The position numbers and the translations under genes were made by a program. From contig JBBQJT010000018.1 in assembly GCA_038326165.1 (NCBI GenBank), positions 1 to 51,824 of the forward strand: a DNA stretch of 51,824 nt. Direction: 5' to 3'. Source of the stretch: JAEUUM01 sp038326165 (GTDB lineage Bacteria > Bacteroidota > Bacteroidia > Chitinophagales > Saprospiraceae). The stretch's first letter is position 1. Each line of letters begins with the position of its first letter. The notes under the pieces were generated by a model that saw only the letters and a list, made by a program, of their open reading frames with translations, did no database searches and had not been told where the DNA came from. Shown here piece by piece: positions 1-8,351 of this stretch.

Positions 1-37
1 AACCCATAACCCATAAACCCATAAACCCATAAACCTT
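1..37. repeat. CCATAAA-type short tandem array, partial at window edge
   Basis: The window opens with consecutive units of the form (A)ACCCATAA that run until the first G at position 38. The same unit reappears as a longer array at 7105-7257. The array lies beyond the lpxD stop codon and no gene overlaps it. It probably continues outside the window. Positions 38-125 that follow are A+C-rich and unremarkable. Confidence 0.8.
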
Positions 38-125
38 GGCCCAACACACCAATAACACCAACAACACCCATCATACCGATTATACCAAACACCCTACCAA
101 TATAATACCACCGACCAACAAACAA

Positions 126-1157
126 TTACACCCCATCGGAAACACGTTTTTCTAATTCGTTGAGTCTGCGCAACATATCCGGCAATTGCTTAAAAACGAT
201 GTGAGACCTTTGAAAATCTCCATACGGGATAGCAGGAGACCCAAATAAAGCAGTACCGGGTTCTTTTATGCTTTTGGCAATACCACTTTGGGCTTGAATC
301 TTTGTTCCATCTGCAATGGTTAAGTGGCCTGCAAATCCCACTTGTCCTCCTATCATACAATTCTTACCAATCTTGGTACTACCTGCTATGCCTGATTGAG
401 CAGCAATGACCGTATTTTCGCCAATCTCCACATTGTGTGCTATCATGACCAAATTATCTATTTTAGCACCTTTGCGAATCATGGTACTGCCCATAGTACC
501 TCTGTCAATAGTAGTATTTGCGCCTATTTCAACATGCTCTTCAATGATGACATTGCCTATCTGAGCCACTTTTGAATACGTGCCATCGGCATTGGGTGCA
601 AAACCGAATCCATCGCCTCCAATGACTGTGTTAGAGTGTATGGTTACATCATCATGGATAACGCATTGATGCATAATCTTGACACCAGGATAGATATGAA
701 CCTGCTTCCCAATTACAACATCTTCTCCTAAATATACTTGATCGTGAATGGTAGTACCAGCTCCAATTTTTACATTTTTGCTGACTACCGTAAATGCGCC
801 AATATTTACGGAATCATCAATTTCAGTTTCTACATGAATCATTGCCAATTCACTTTGCCCATTAACAGTATTGACTTCTGTCTTGAATTGCTCCAAAAGC
901 ATAGCCACTGAGGCATAAACATTGTCCACTCGAAGCAGTGTAGGCTTTATAGTCTGGCTTGGCGTGAAATTCCTATCAACCAACAATATGGAGGATTCCG
1001 TTATGTATGCATAATGCTCGTATTTGGAATTCCCCAGAAAGGACAATGTGTTGATTTTGCCTTCCTCAATTTTGCTGGGTCCACTTACCCAAACGTTTTC
1101 ATCGCCTTCGACAGTACCATTTAGGAGAACTGCCAATTCTTTTGCCGTAATACGCAT
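126..1157 (-). CDS. lpxD: UDP-3-O-(3-hydroxyacyl)glucosamine N-acyltransferase LpxD
   Basis: LpxD adds the second hydroxy-fatty acid to UDP-3-O-acylglucosamine during lipid A synthesis, in the cytoplasm at the inner membrane. The 343 residues match the family length. Residues 1-105 form the uridine-binding N-terminal domain. From about 110 to 310 there are continuous hexapeptide repeats (for example IGAGTTI, IGANTTI, IGENTVI) typical of a left-handed beta helix. H241 in the stretch MIAHNVEIG matches the catalytic histidine (H239 in E. coli). A TAnnTTTG box (TACTTTTG) lies on the same strand at 1172-1179, 14 nt before the ATG. The gene is divergent from hemC and is not next to other lpx genes in this window. 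Confidence 0.95.
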   Translation of the reverse strand: MRITAKELAVLLNGTVEGDENVWVSGPSKIEEGKINTLSFLGNSKYEHYAYITESSILLVDRNFTPSQTIKPTLLRVDNVYASVAMLLEQFKTEVNTVNGQSELAMIHVETEIDDSVNIGAFTVVSKNVKIGAGTTIHDQVYLGEDVVIGKQVHIYPGVKIMHQCVIHDDVTIHSNTVIGGDGFGFAPNADGTYSKVAQIGNVIIEEHVEIGANTTIDRGTMGSTMIRKGAKIDNLVMIAHNVEIGENTVIAAQSGIAGSTKIGKNCMIGGQVGFAGHLTIADGTKIQAQSGIAKSIKEPGTALFGSPAIPYGDFQRSHIVFKQLPDMLRRLNELEKRVSDGV

Positions 1158-1171
1158 TTCCGAACTTTGGT

Positions 1172-1179
1172 CAAAAGTA
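1172..1179 (-). promoter_or_regulatory. -7 promoter box TACTTTTG of lpxD
   Basis: TACTTTTG matches the Bacteroidota primary-sigma -7 consensus TAnnTTTG and lies 14 nt upstream of the lpxD ATG. No convincing -33 TTG element was found at the usual distance. Confidence 0.45.
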
Positions 1180-1209
1180 GGTCAATTTTTGTAAACACTA
1201 CACGATGCA

Positions 1210-2148
1210 ATGATGAAAACATTTACTTTTACACCAGAAATTATGAACAACAACACCATCCGAATAGGAACCCGAGGAAGTGAACTGGCTCTTTGGCAGG
1301 CCAATCACACTGCAAATGCCCTGAAAAATGCAGGATTTTCATGCATAATTATTCCCATTAGTACCAAAGGAGATGAAATAACTGACTTGAGTTTTGATAA
1401 AATTGAAGGCAAAGGATTTTTCACAAAAGAAATTGAAGATGCCCTTCTCAGAGATGAAATTGATCTGGCAGTCCACTCTATGAAAGATCTTCCTACTGAA
1501 AGTCATCCGGATTTGAGTGTTGCAGGTATTTCAACTCGGGAAAACCCAGCTGATTGGCTTTTGCTGCACAAAGATTCGTACGATGGTGGCGCAGACTTAA
1601 AGATGAAACATGGAATAACCATTGGCACCTCATCCGCCAGACGTAAGGCACAATTGCTTCATTACCGTCCTGATGTCACACCGGTTGATATCAGGGGAAA
1701 TGTTCCAACCCGGTTAAAAAAACTTCGTGATGGAATGGTAGATGGCATTTTTCTCGCCGCAGCTGGACTTATTAGATTGGAACTCAAACTGGATGATTTG
1801 ATGGTCGTCAAGTTGCATCCACGAGAATTTGTGCCTGCCCCTGCTCAAGGAGTCCTGGCATTTCAAATAAGAAAAAATGACCTTGTTACAAAAAAAGCTG
1901 TCCATGTCCTGCATGATACGCATTGCCTACTGAGCGTAAGCATAGAACGAAAAATACTAAAAGCAATGGAAGGTGGTTGCCACATGCCTCTAGGTGTCTA
2001 TTGCGAATTCGATGCAAATGAAAATTATCACGTTTGGGCCGCTGTGGCAGACCAATGGAACGGCAAATTGCGTCAAGTTCAAATATCACGCAGCACCAAT
2101 TATTTGCTGGTTGAAGATGTAGTTAAGCAGTTGAAAGACTTAACATGA
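1210..2148 (+). CDS. hemC: Hydroxymethylbilane synthase (porphobilinogen deaminase)
   Basis: HemC polymerises four porphobilinogens into hydroxymethylbilane, the tetrapyrrole precursor of haem, in the cytosol. The motif IRIGTRGSELALWQA opens the conserved domain. D93 in HSMKDLP is the catalytic aspartate. C257 in MEGGCHMPLG is the cysteine that carries the dipyrromethane cofactor. Length is 312 residues from the first ATG. The second candidate start at 1243 (MNNNTIRIGTRGS) fits the family N-terminus better, so the first 11 residues are doubtful. The gene overlaps hemD by ATGA, so the two are translationally coupled. Confidence 0.95.
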   Translation: MMKTFTFTPEIMNNNTIRIGTRGSELALWQANHTANALKNAGFSCIIIPISTKGDEITDLSFDKIEGKGFFTKEIEDALLRDEIDLAVHSMKDLPTESHPDLSVAGISTRENPADWLLLHKDSYDGGADLKMKHGITIGTSSARRKAQLLHYRPDVTPVDIRGNVPTRLKKLRDGMVDGIFLAAAGLIRLELKLDDLMVVKLHPREFVPAPAQGVLAFQIRKNDLVTKKAVHVLHDTHCLLSVSIERKILKAMEGGCHMPLGVYCEFDANENYHVWAAVADQWNGKLRQVQISRSTNYLLVEDVVKQLKDLT

Positions 2149-2813
2149 AATGGCTCATAACTCGATCACCAGAAGCATGTGAAGCGTGGCAAGCGGAATT
2201 GAATGCAGATGGAATAAACCTTGTAGGAATCAGCTTCTTGGAATTCCAAATGATTCCGATCACTGAATTTCCTACATGTGATTGGGTGTTTTTTACTAGC
2301 AAAAATGGTGTAAAATACTTCTTTGATCAATGGGAAAAACCTATTTCATGCAAAATTGCTGCCATAGGAAAAGCAACGGCTGAGGCCATAAAGACGAGAT
2401 CCTATATTCCTGATTATATTCCAGAAGGGCACATAAATTCTGCATTGAATGTGTTTAACACAATTGCCACGAACCAAACTATAGCTTGGGTTAAAGCTCT
2501 GAACTCGGCAATGAGTGTTGAAGAAAAGCTCAAGGATGTCAAGTCGATAACACCAGTGGTGGTGTATGAGAATAAGATTGTTGCAAAACAACTAAATGAA
2601 GCTTTTGATGGTGTTGTTTTTACGAGCCCTATGAACGTTGAAGGTTTCCTGGTGCACAATCAAATCAAGCATGGAAATCTAATAATCAGCATTGGCCCTT
2701 CCACCTCTAAATGCCTGAAAGACAATGGCATTCATGAATTTCATGAAATGGAACTAGCAGAAATGAAGTATATCGTTCAAAAAATAAAATCATTGAAAGG
2801 GATCAATCCTTAA
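2145..2813 (+). CDS. hemD: Uroporphyrinogen-III synthase
   Basis: HemD closes hydroxymethylbilane with inversion of ring D to give uroporphyrinogen III. The 222-residue protein has the weakly conserved two-domain pattern of the family: an early segment near VFFTSKNGVKYFF, the linker segment around CKIAAIGKATAEA, and the late FTSPMNVEGFL and IISIGPSTSKCLKDNG motifs. Assignment rests on these motifs and on direct overlap with hemC (ATGA at 2145). The 3' end runs 11 nt into the 3' end of the convergent YceI-like gene, so the two transcripts are antisense at their tails. Confidence 0.9.
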   Translation: MKWLITRSPEACEAWQAELNADGINLVGISFLEFQMIPITEFPTCDWVFFTSKNGVKYFFDQWEKPISCKIAAIGKATAEAIKTRSYIPDYIPEGHINSALNVFNTIATNQTIAWVKALNSAMSVEEKLKDVKSITPVVVYENKIVAKQLNEAFDGVVFTSPMNVEGFLVHNQIKHGNLIISIGPSTSKCLKDNGIHEFHEMELAEMKYIVQKIKSLKGINP

Positions 2814-3351
2814 TGATATCAGTCAGATGGGCTTTACCTTTGATAAGCATAATCGGGGAAATACATTTGGCAATATCTTTTGGTGCTTTCAACTTGAACT
2901 GATCAAGACCAATATACAGCTTGTACTCAATCGAGACCTGAATTCCTCTTCTTTGTAACTCGCCTTCAAAGGCGATATTTCTCTTTATGCCATTCAGTTC
3001 TATATCACCCAACAGCTGAACAATATATTTGTTGCGATCAGCCATCAGAGGCACAAAATCTTGCACTTGTGCATTCAATTTAATGGCAGGAAAAGAATCT
3101 ATGCGGAAAAAATCTTTCTGTAAAATTGTCAGAATTGAATCATTGATGGACTCCATTCTGTCAACGTTGATTCTGTGTTCAAATTTACCGTCGACCAAAT
3201 CAAAAGCAGCAACCGCATTGGCAGATTTGGCGAACAGCTTGCAGGTTTCCGCGCTTGCGTTCATTGTGAACAAACTCGAAGTTGCATAGAATTTTTGTGC
3301 TGACAGGGCAAAACTGGCGCAGATCAAACATATTGCAAGAATGTTTCTCAT
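2803..3351 (-). CDS. YceI-like domain secreted protein
   Basis: The 182-residue protein has an N-terminal signal peptide (MRNILAICLICASFALSAQ). The rest resembles the YceI lipocalin-like beta barrel, a periplasmic fold that binds isoprenoid-type lipids in characterised relatives: a core near VDRMESIND, then FFRIDSFPAIKLNAQ, then IELNGIKRNIAFEG. The start at 3351 was preferred to an in-frame ATG at 3369 because it forms a TAATG overlap with the stop of the upstream gene and begins directly with the signal peptide. It is likely co-transcribed with the OB-fold gene upstream. Ligand unknown. A second YceI-like gene is at 6327. Confidence 0.75.
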   Translation of the reverse strand: MRNILAICLICASFALSAQKFYATSSLFTMNASAETCKLFAKSANAVAAFDLVDGKFEHRINVDRMESINDSILTILQKDFFRIDSFPAIKLNAQVQDFVPLMADRNKYIVQLLGDIELNGIKRNIAFEGELQRRGIQVSIEYKLYIGLDQFKLKAPKDIAKCISPIMLIKGKAHLTDIIKD

Positions 3352-3755
3352 TATTTTTGGATGAAGCAATCTGTTAACACCACATCACTTAAAAATCCAG
3401 TGCACTTGCCTTTTATGGTTATGTCTGCACCCATTCTAACACCTGAAGCTTTGGCATTTGGATCCAATTCACAAATGATTGAAGACATTGGGTCACCACT
3501 GTCAAATGATACACTGGTTATTTTATTAGCTGTTGTAATTACTCCGACCTTACCACTAACTACTATCACTTTATCCAAATATTTTACATTGGCCGCAGTT
3601 TCGTCTGTTTGATATGCTTTTAACAAGTCCAAGGCAGTGATACTTACATCAACGCTTTGGTTTTCAACACTTTCAGTAGTTCTGTTGTATTGCCAATAAG
3701 CATACATTGAAATTAATAATACTGCTAATAATACAGGGAGGATAAATTTTTTCAT
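3351..3755 (-). CDS. OB-fold (tRNA_anti-like) membrane-anchored protein
   Basis: A 134-residue protein with a single N-terminal hydrophobic segment (about residues 3-22) followed by an exported domain. The segment from about 40 to 134, including DKVIVVSGKVGVIT and ITIKGKCTGFLSDVVLTDC, fits the tRNA_anti-like OB-fold family found in many Bacteroidota lipoproteins. There is no lipobox cysteine, so the N-terminus may be an anchor. It is coupled to the YceI-like gene by TAATG. The function of such proteins is unknown. A joint envelope role with the YceI partner is inferred from the pairing only. Confidence 0.65.
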   Translation of the reverse strand: MKKFILPVLLAVLLISMYAYWQYNRTTESVENQSVDVSITALDLLKAYQTDETAANVKYLDKVIVVSGKVGVITTANKITSVSFDSGDPMSSIICELDPNAKASGVRMGADITIKGKCTGFLSDVVLTDCFIQK

Positions 3756-3815
3756 AAAACGTGTTGATTAGATATCCTCAAATATAGTTTAAAAAACCAA
3801 AATGCGATTTTATTT

Positions 3816-5000
3816 TTATTCAGCAGCAGGTCCGAATTTGTCCATATATCTTTTGGCCAAGCGCCAGGTGATGAACATGATCAATGCACCTAGGTAATAT
3901 GGCATAAACTTAGCCATACCAAAGCTAAAACCTCCTAAATAAGGGCCTATCACCCGACCAATGGAGGAAACGGAATTAGAAACTCCCAAATATTTGCCTT
4001 GTTGGTTCGCAGGGGCTAACTGACTTACCAAGCTATTAATGGCTGGTGTAAGACACCCATTGGCCAAGGTAATCAACACAATACTGATGCCAGTTACAAT
4101 GTAAAATCCAATGCCTAGTGGTGCCATTGGAATCATATAAAGCCCTACCATCATCAAAAGTGATCCAATTATCAGCATTTTATACTCCCCGAATCGTTTG
4201 GTGATTCTGCCTACTAAAAAACCTTGAACCAACACTGAAGAAATTCCTATAAATGCAAACATGTGTGAAATACTAACCTTGTCTAAGGCATACTTTTCAT
4301 TCCAAAACAACGAAATAGTAACTTGCATCATGCTAAATGCGGCAATAAACAACATTGATATCAGCATCAATTTACCCAAATTGGGAGTTCGCAAGCCCTT
4401 AACAACCATTTTTAACGGATTATCAAAAATTGCCTTTGTTTTATTCTTGACTTTAAGCGACTCTGTAACGATTAATAAAACCAAGACAAAATTCACAATA
4501 TTCAAAGTAAGCACAACAAATCCTAACTCCTTCATGCCGTAATGTTGAAGAATCCAACTGCCAATCAACGGGCCAAGTATAAAACCTAGTCCAAATGCCG
4601 CACCTACATATCCATAGGATTTGCTGCGATCCTCAGGAGGAGTAATATCCGATATATAAGCTTGAGCAGTTCCAATATTTGCAGATCCAATACCTCCAAT
4701 CAATCTTGAAAGCAACAACATGCTTAGGGTCTTGCTGAATGAAAACAATAAATAAGAACTGGCAGTAATTAAGATAGAGATCAACAGGACCGGTTTACGA
4801 CCTATTCGATCACTCAAATTGCCCCAAATGGGTCCAAACAGAAAATTCATGAGTGCATAACTTCCTGCAATAACACCTATCATGGTATTGGATGCACCCA
4901 TTTCTTTCGATAAAATCGGAAGTATAGGAATCAAAATACTGAAACCCAACAAATCAATAAAAATGGTCAGAAGTAGTGTGAATAACCGGGTATTGTTCAT
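3816..5000 (-). CDS. MFS transporter, TetA/DHA1-like exporter
   Basis: A 394-residue inner-membrane protein with about twelve hydrophobic segments. The loop after the second segment has the MFS signature GNLSDRIGRKPVL (motif A). The fifth segment has the GAAFGLGFILGPLIG antiporter-type motif C seen in drug-proton exporters. These features place it with TetA-like DHA1 transporters, but the substrate cannot be read from sequence. It lies 12 nt downstream of the DUF4293 gene on the same strand and is probably co-transcribed with it. Confidence 0.85.
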   Translation of the reverse strand: MNNTRLFTLLLTIFIDLLGFSILIPILPILSKEMGASNTMIGVIAGSYALMNFLFGPIWGNLSDRIGRKPVLLISILITASSYLLFSFSKTLSMLLLSRLIGGIGSANIGTAQAYISDITPPEDRSKSYGYVGAAFGLGFILGPLIGSWILQHYGMKELGFVVLTLNIVNFVLVLLIVTESLKVKNKTKAIFDNPLKMVVKGLRTPNLGKLMLISMLFIAAFSMMQVTISLFWNEKYALDKVSISHMFAFIGISSVLVQGFLVGRITKRFGEYKMLIIGSLLMMVGLYMIPMAPLGIGFYIVTGISIVLITLANGCLTPAINSLVSQLAPANQQGKYLGVSNSVSSIGRVIGPYLGGFSFGMAKFMPYYLGALIMFITWRLAKRYMDKFGPAAE

Positions 5001-5012
5001 GAATTTTTTAGA

Positions 5013-5444
5013 TTAGCGAAGTCTGTCGGCTGATTCTACCAATTTTATGTCTTTCATGATGGCGTTTCGAGCTAGAGCTTGAAAAAGAAAACAAAGCGCT
5101 GGAAAGGCAAATCCAAAAGCGTAATTGAAATCAATTCCAGCCTTAGTTTGTTGAGAAAGCATATAAACCAAAACAGACATAAAAGCCAAAAGTAGGATCC
5201 GGGCAAAAAACAAGGCTAAAACTTGCGACTTTCTGTTGTTGAAAAGGAATATATCCAAAACCGTGATCAAAATCACCAAACCTAAAAGAATTGGAGTCCA
5301 TTGGTTGTCATAAACGTCCAACAAATTATCGGACCAAATAACATTCTTAGCATTTGAACTCGCAAAATTTACTTGAGGCAAAAAACTCACGCCTCCACAC
5401 ATAGCTGCTAAAGCCAAATAAATAGATTGGATTCTCTGAATCAT
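5013..5444 (-). CDS. DUF4293 family integral membrane protein
   Basis: A 143-residue protein with four hydrophobic segments, beginning MIQRIQSIYLALAA, the usual start of DUF4293 proteins, which are largely confined to Bacteroidota. The reading frame is open further upstream to 5549, but the added 35 residues are cysteine-rich and unlike the family, so the start at 5444 is preferred. The function of the family is unknown. It is followed closely by the MFS gene. Confidence 0.8.
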   Translation of the reverse strand: MIQRIQSIYLALAAMCGGVSFLPQVNFASSNAKNVIWSDNLLDVYDNQWTPILLGLVILITVLDIFLFNNRKSQVLALFFARILLLAFMSVLVYMLSQQTKAGIDFNYAFGFAFPALCFLFQALARNAIMKDIKLVESADRLR

Positions 5445-5854
5445 AAAATACAAATTTTCACAAAGGTAATTTTTTGATAGAATTCCTGAGCAATTTACAC
5501 TCAGTAAAGTATAGTTGTCACATAATATTACATTCATGGTTCCAACCAAATGCGCTGATCAACAAATCGAACAATATTCATCCAACATACATTCATATCA
5601 GAAACAGTCCTCTCTTGGCATTCCAGACCCTGATAATATGCAATAATAACAAAATTAGAAGCTTGAAAATGCTTTGCAATAGGTGATTGTCAGCGAATTA
5701 CTGATCAATCTAGCAACTCAAAGACTTTTCCTTTCATATTCAACTGTCAAGAAAGGATTCAACAATTTTTCCACTGTCTTTTTCTTCTTGGTTTCAATGA
5801 CCCAACATTGATTTAGAATCAGATTCATTAATTCATTGAAAAGAGTAGATTTTC
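5445..5854. other. Intergenic region with a possible coding remnant
   Basis: This 410-bp stretch between DUF4293 and the HxlR gene has no convincing intact gene. On the minus strand, one frame that begins inside the end of the HxlR gene and stops at 5718 reads IGKSTLFNELMNLIL followed by about 28 more residues. GKSTLFNEL looks like the end of a Walker A loop with its helix, but no upstream half of an ATPase is present. It may be a decayed fragment or chance. The plus-strand frame at 5474-5686 has no recognisable content. Confidence 0.4.
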
Positions 5855-6220
5855 CTATGCAATATGTGTTTGCAATGGTTTAGTCATAGAATTTTCACGA
5901 TATTGTTTTCCCCATTTGTATAATTCCTCCATTAATTCTTGAAGTGAAATACCCAATTCAGTAAGCTCATATTCAATAACTACTGGCATAGAATCCTGAA
6001 CTTTTCTATTAACAAGACGGTTTTCCTCAAGATCTTTTAATTCTTTGGAGAGCATTTTGGGTGATATTCCATCAACATCTCCCCGTATTTCACCAAATCG
6101 CTTCTTTCCATACGACAATGATACGACAATTGGAATTTTCCATTTACCACTTACCGCTTCTAGAGCATCTCTAATTGCTCTCAACTTGGCGGGACAAGCT
6201 TGATCCTTTAAATTGTTCAT
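5855..6220 (-). CDS. HxlR-family winged-helix transcriptional regulator
   Basis: A 121-residue cytosolic DNA-binding protein of the HxlR (MarR-like) family. The segment CPAKLRAIRDALEAVSGKWK holds the conserved cysteine that acts as a redox or thiol sensor in several relatives, followed by the GKWKIPIVVSL core. The motif FGEIRGDVDGISPKMLSKEL is the recognition helix region, and YELTELG begins the wing. It diverges from a YceI gene, a common pairing in Bacteroidota. A box TAATTTTG (6280-6287, minus) lies upstream. A perfect palindrome at 6240-6251 falls between that promoter and the start codon, which suggests autorepression. Confidence 0.9.
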   Translation of the reverse strand: MNNLKDQACPAKLRAIRDALEAVSGKWKIPIVVSLSYGKKRFGEIRGDVDGISPKMLSKELKDLEENRLVNRKVQDSMPVVIEYELTELGISLQELMEELYKWGKQYRENSMTKPLQTHIA

Positions 6221-6239
6221 TTTATTTAGTATACTTAGG

Positions 6240-6251
6240 GTAACTAGTTAC
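6240..6251. promoter_or_regulatory. Palindromic operator candidate GTAACTAGTTAC
   Basis: A perfect 12-bp palindrome in the divergent HxlR/YceI promoter region. A related pair of half-sites (GTAA-N6-TTAC) lies at 6275-6288 over the predicted HxlR promoter box. HxlR regulators are dimers that bind inverted repeats near their own promoter, so this is the likely operator. The link is inferred. Confidence 0.55.
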
Positions 6252-6279
6252 ATAAAGGTAATTGATATACATTTGTAAC

Positions 6280-6287
6280 CAAAATTA
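6280..6287 (-). promoter_or_regulatory. -7 promoter box TAATTTTG of the HxlR gene
   Basis: TAATTTTG on the minus strand is a full match to TAnnTTTG and lies about 59 nt before the HxlR ATG. On the opposite strand a weaker box, CATCTTTG (6291-6298), precedes the YceI gene. Confidence 0.45.
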
Positions 6288-6326
6288 CATCATCTTTGTA
6301 TCTTAAACTAATAAAATAAAAAGAAC

Positions 6327-6896
6327 ATGAAGAATTTATTGATTATAGCTGTTATTGGCTTATTAAGTTTCGACTCCACTGCACAAGATTGGTCGTTGGA
6401 TAAGGCACATGGCAAATTAGGATTTGGAATTACCCACCTTTTGATATCTGATGTTGAAGGCAATTTTAAAAATTTCGATGTGAAAGTCATGTCAAAGAAA
6501 GCTGATTTTTCGGATGCACAAGTGGAGATGACTGCTCAAATCAATTCTATAAACACTGACAATCAAGGACGTGATGAGCATTTGCAAAGTGCTGATTATT
6601 TTGATGCAGTCAAATATCCTACCATGACATTCAAGTCAACTAGCATGAAATTGGTAAAAGGCAAGCAGTATGCTTTGAAAGGTAATTTAACATTGCGTGG
6701 AGTAACAAAGCCAGTTACCTTGAATGCAGTGTTTAATGGAACGGGTGTACATCCATATTCCAAAAAGACTGTAGCTGGTTTTAAAATCACAGGAACGATC
6801 AAAAGAAGTGATTTTGGTGTAGGTGCAGGAACACCATCAGCAGTACTTGGAGAAGAAGTTGACTTGAATGCAAATATCGAGCTAGAGAAAAATTAA
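6327..6896 (+). CDS. YceI family periplasmic lipid-binding protein
   Basis: A 189-residue exported protein with signal peptide (about residues 1-19, ending DSTAQ). The mature part is a full-length YceI domain: WSLDKAHGKLGFGITHLLIS at the start, the middle segment DEHLQSADYFDAVKYPTMTF, then LTLRGVTKPVTL and the late IKRSDFGVG motif. Characterised members form a lipocalin-like barrel that binds polyisoprenoids such as quinone precursors. The divergent HxlR gene and the palindrome between them suggest thiol- or quinone-responsive control. A strong terminator follows at 6919-6952. Confidence 0.92.
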   Translation: MKNLLIIAVIGLLSFDSTAQDWSLDKAHGKLGFGITHLLISDVEGNFKNFDVKVMSKKADFSDAQVEMTAQINSINTDNQGRDEHLQSADYFDAVKYPTMTFKSTSMKLVKGKQYALKGNLTLRGVTKPVTLNAVFNGTGVHPYSKKTVAGFKITGTIKRSDFGVGAGTPSAVLGEEVDLNANIELEKN

Positions 6897-6918
6897 GCAT
6901 AAAAGACCCCAAAAAAAC

Positions 6919-6952
6919 AAGGCTGTCCAAGTATTTGGGCAGCCTTTTTTTT
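6919..6952 (+). terminator. Rho-independent terminator after the YceI gene
   Basis: AAGGCTGTCC and GGGCAGCCTT form a 10-bp stem with one T-G wobble and an 8-nt loop. An uninterrupted T run follows. It lies 23 nt after the stop codon. Confidence 0.9.
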
Positions 6953-7104
6953 GTTACCTTGAGTTTATCACCCAATTCAAAAAATTATACAGAATATACA
7001 AACCTTAAACTGGTTTTTCTGAATCCTAACGTGTGACCAGTCAGGACAGGCTTTGATTTATATGATTAAATGATTAGTAGGATTTCTAATGCTCTCAATT
7101 TTTG

Positions 7105-7257
7105 AATAACCCATAACCCATAAACCATAAACCCATAAACCATAACCCATAAACTCATAACCCATAAACCCATAAACCATAAACCATAAACATATAAACC
7201 TAAACCATAAACCCATAAACATATAAACCATAAACCCATTAACAATTAACCAAAATT
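7105..7257. repeat. G-free CCATAAA-type repeat array
   Basis: About twenty imperfect units (ACCCATAA, ACCATAA, ACATATAA) follow each other without a single G for 153 bases on the plus strand. The array fills most of the 6953-7264 gap between the YceI terminator and the SRPBCC gene. The rest of the gap shows nothing recognisable. The same unit occurs at positions 1-37. Confidence 0.85.
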
Positions 7258-7264
7258 GAAGTCT

Positions 7265-8269
7265 TTATTTCAAGAAATAAATCAATCTGGTAAGCCATTT
7301 TGCAGTATCCTTTTCCACCATTGGATCTGTTATGTATTGCTCCACTACTGGCTCTTTGCTTGCTAACATCTTCTCTTTCTTGTAATTATCCAATGCATAA
7401 TGGGCATTGGCCGTCAGCTCATATGCACCATAATGATCTAATACTAGTGCTTTTCCTTTGAGGGAAATAGTTCCCAAGCCTGAACCATTTAGGATGATGG
7501 ATTTGTCTATAGGTAAAGCAGCAGCCATGTCAGTAATCTTCTTTTTAGCATCCCACATGAAATACAATCCGCTTGCTGGCCCACTTACTTTCGCTCCTGC
7601 CATGCCAATGGACTTACCCAAAATAGGATAACTTTGGCCAAAATAATTTGCTATGCTTTCCATCGATACAACTTCGCGCTTGTAAGCATATACTACTTCA
7701 GGAAGATCTTTTTCCTGAATACTGTATCCACCGTACTTTGCAGCATCAACAGCTTTTTGCTCGCCTATGGTTTTTAGAGCCGCAAGGCCAGATTCAAAAT
7801 CCTTACCTATTGATTTGTCAAAACCCATAATCATACTGAAAGCATTCCAGGGAAATGGCGTCTTGAATTGCATATTCCAGGTAACTTTAGTTCCAGCTCC
7901 TTCATTTAAAAATACAAACTGACAGCTTGCTGGTTCACCCCAGCCAAATTTTAACGTCGATCGGATTGAATCAGCATTACTTTGGGTAATGAACATTGAA
8001 CCTTCTCCAGCTTTAGGTCCTTTCCAAGTATAACTAGCACCTTCACCAACATATTTGGCTCCCATGGTTTTTACCATTTTAGGATCCATTTTATCCCAAG
8101 GTGACCAGTTGGACCATCTGCTTAAGTCGTTTATTTCATTGTGGATCAATCTTGCAGGGGAGTTGATCACGATACTTTTGGTAATATTGTGTTCGGTTGG
8201 TGCAATTATGCTCAATAACAATAACGTTACCAATAAAATTCCCAAAATCCTTAATATCCATTTGATCAT
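7265..8269 (-). CDS. SRPBCC domain plus GyrI-like domain protein
   Basis: A 334-residue protein that begins with one membrane segment (MIKWILRILGILLVTLLLL). A polyketide-cyclase/START-like SRPBCC domain follows at about residues 25-165 (motif RWSNWSPWDKMDPKM, then GWGEPASCQF). A GyrI/AraC-type small-ligand-binding domain occupies about 180-320. The start at 8269 puts the anchor at the N-terminus; the open frame extends 15 codons further without support. Such fusions are common in Bacteroidota. Their ligand is unknown. Confidence 0.75.
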   Translation of the reverse strand: MIKWILRILGILLVTLLLLSIIAPTEHNITKSIVINSPARLIHNEINDLSRWSNWSPWDKMDPKMVKTMGAKYVGEGASYTWKGPKAGEGSMFITQSNADSIRSTLKFGWGEPASCQFVFLNEGAGTKVTWNMQFKTPFPWNAFSMIMGFDKSIGKDFESGLAALKTIGEQKAVDAAKYGGYSIQEKDLPEVVYAYKREVVSMESIANYFGQSYPILGKSIGMAGAKVSGPASGLYFMWDAKKKITDMAAALPIDKSIILNGSGLGTISLKGKALVLDHYGAYELTANAHYALDNYKKEKMLASKEPVVEQYITDPMVEKDTAKWLTRLIYFLK

Positions 8270-8351
8270 TGCGGTATTTTTAAACAAAAATAACACAGCA
8301 CATGAATACATCACATCAAAATCCTAGATAAATCAACAAAAAATCAAACAA

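Noticed and set aside
5474..5686. Small plus-strand gene of 70 codons.
   Set aside because: No promoter, no recognisable motif and histidine/asparagine-rich composition typical of chance frames in AT-rich DNA.
7105..7257. CRISPR array.
   Set aside because: Units are 7-9 bases long and continuous, without spacers, and no cas genes are present.
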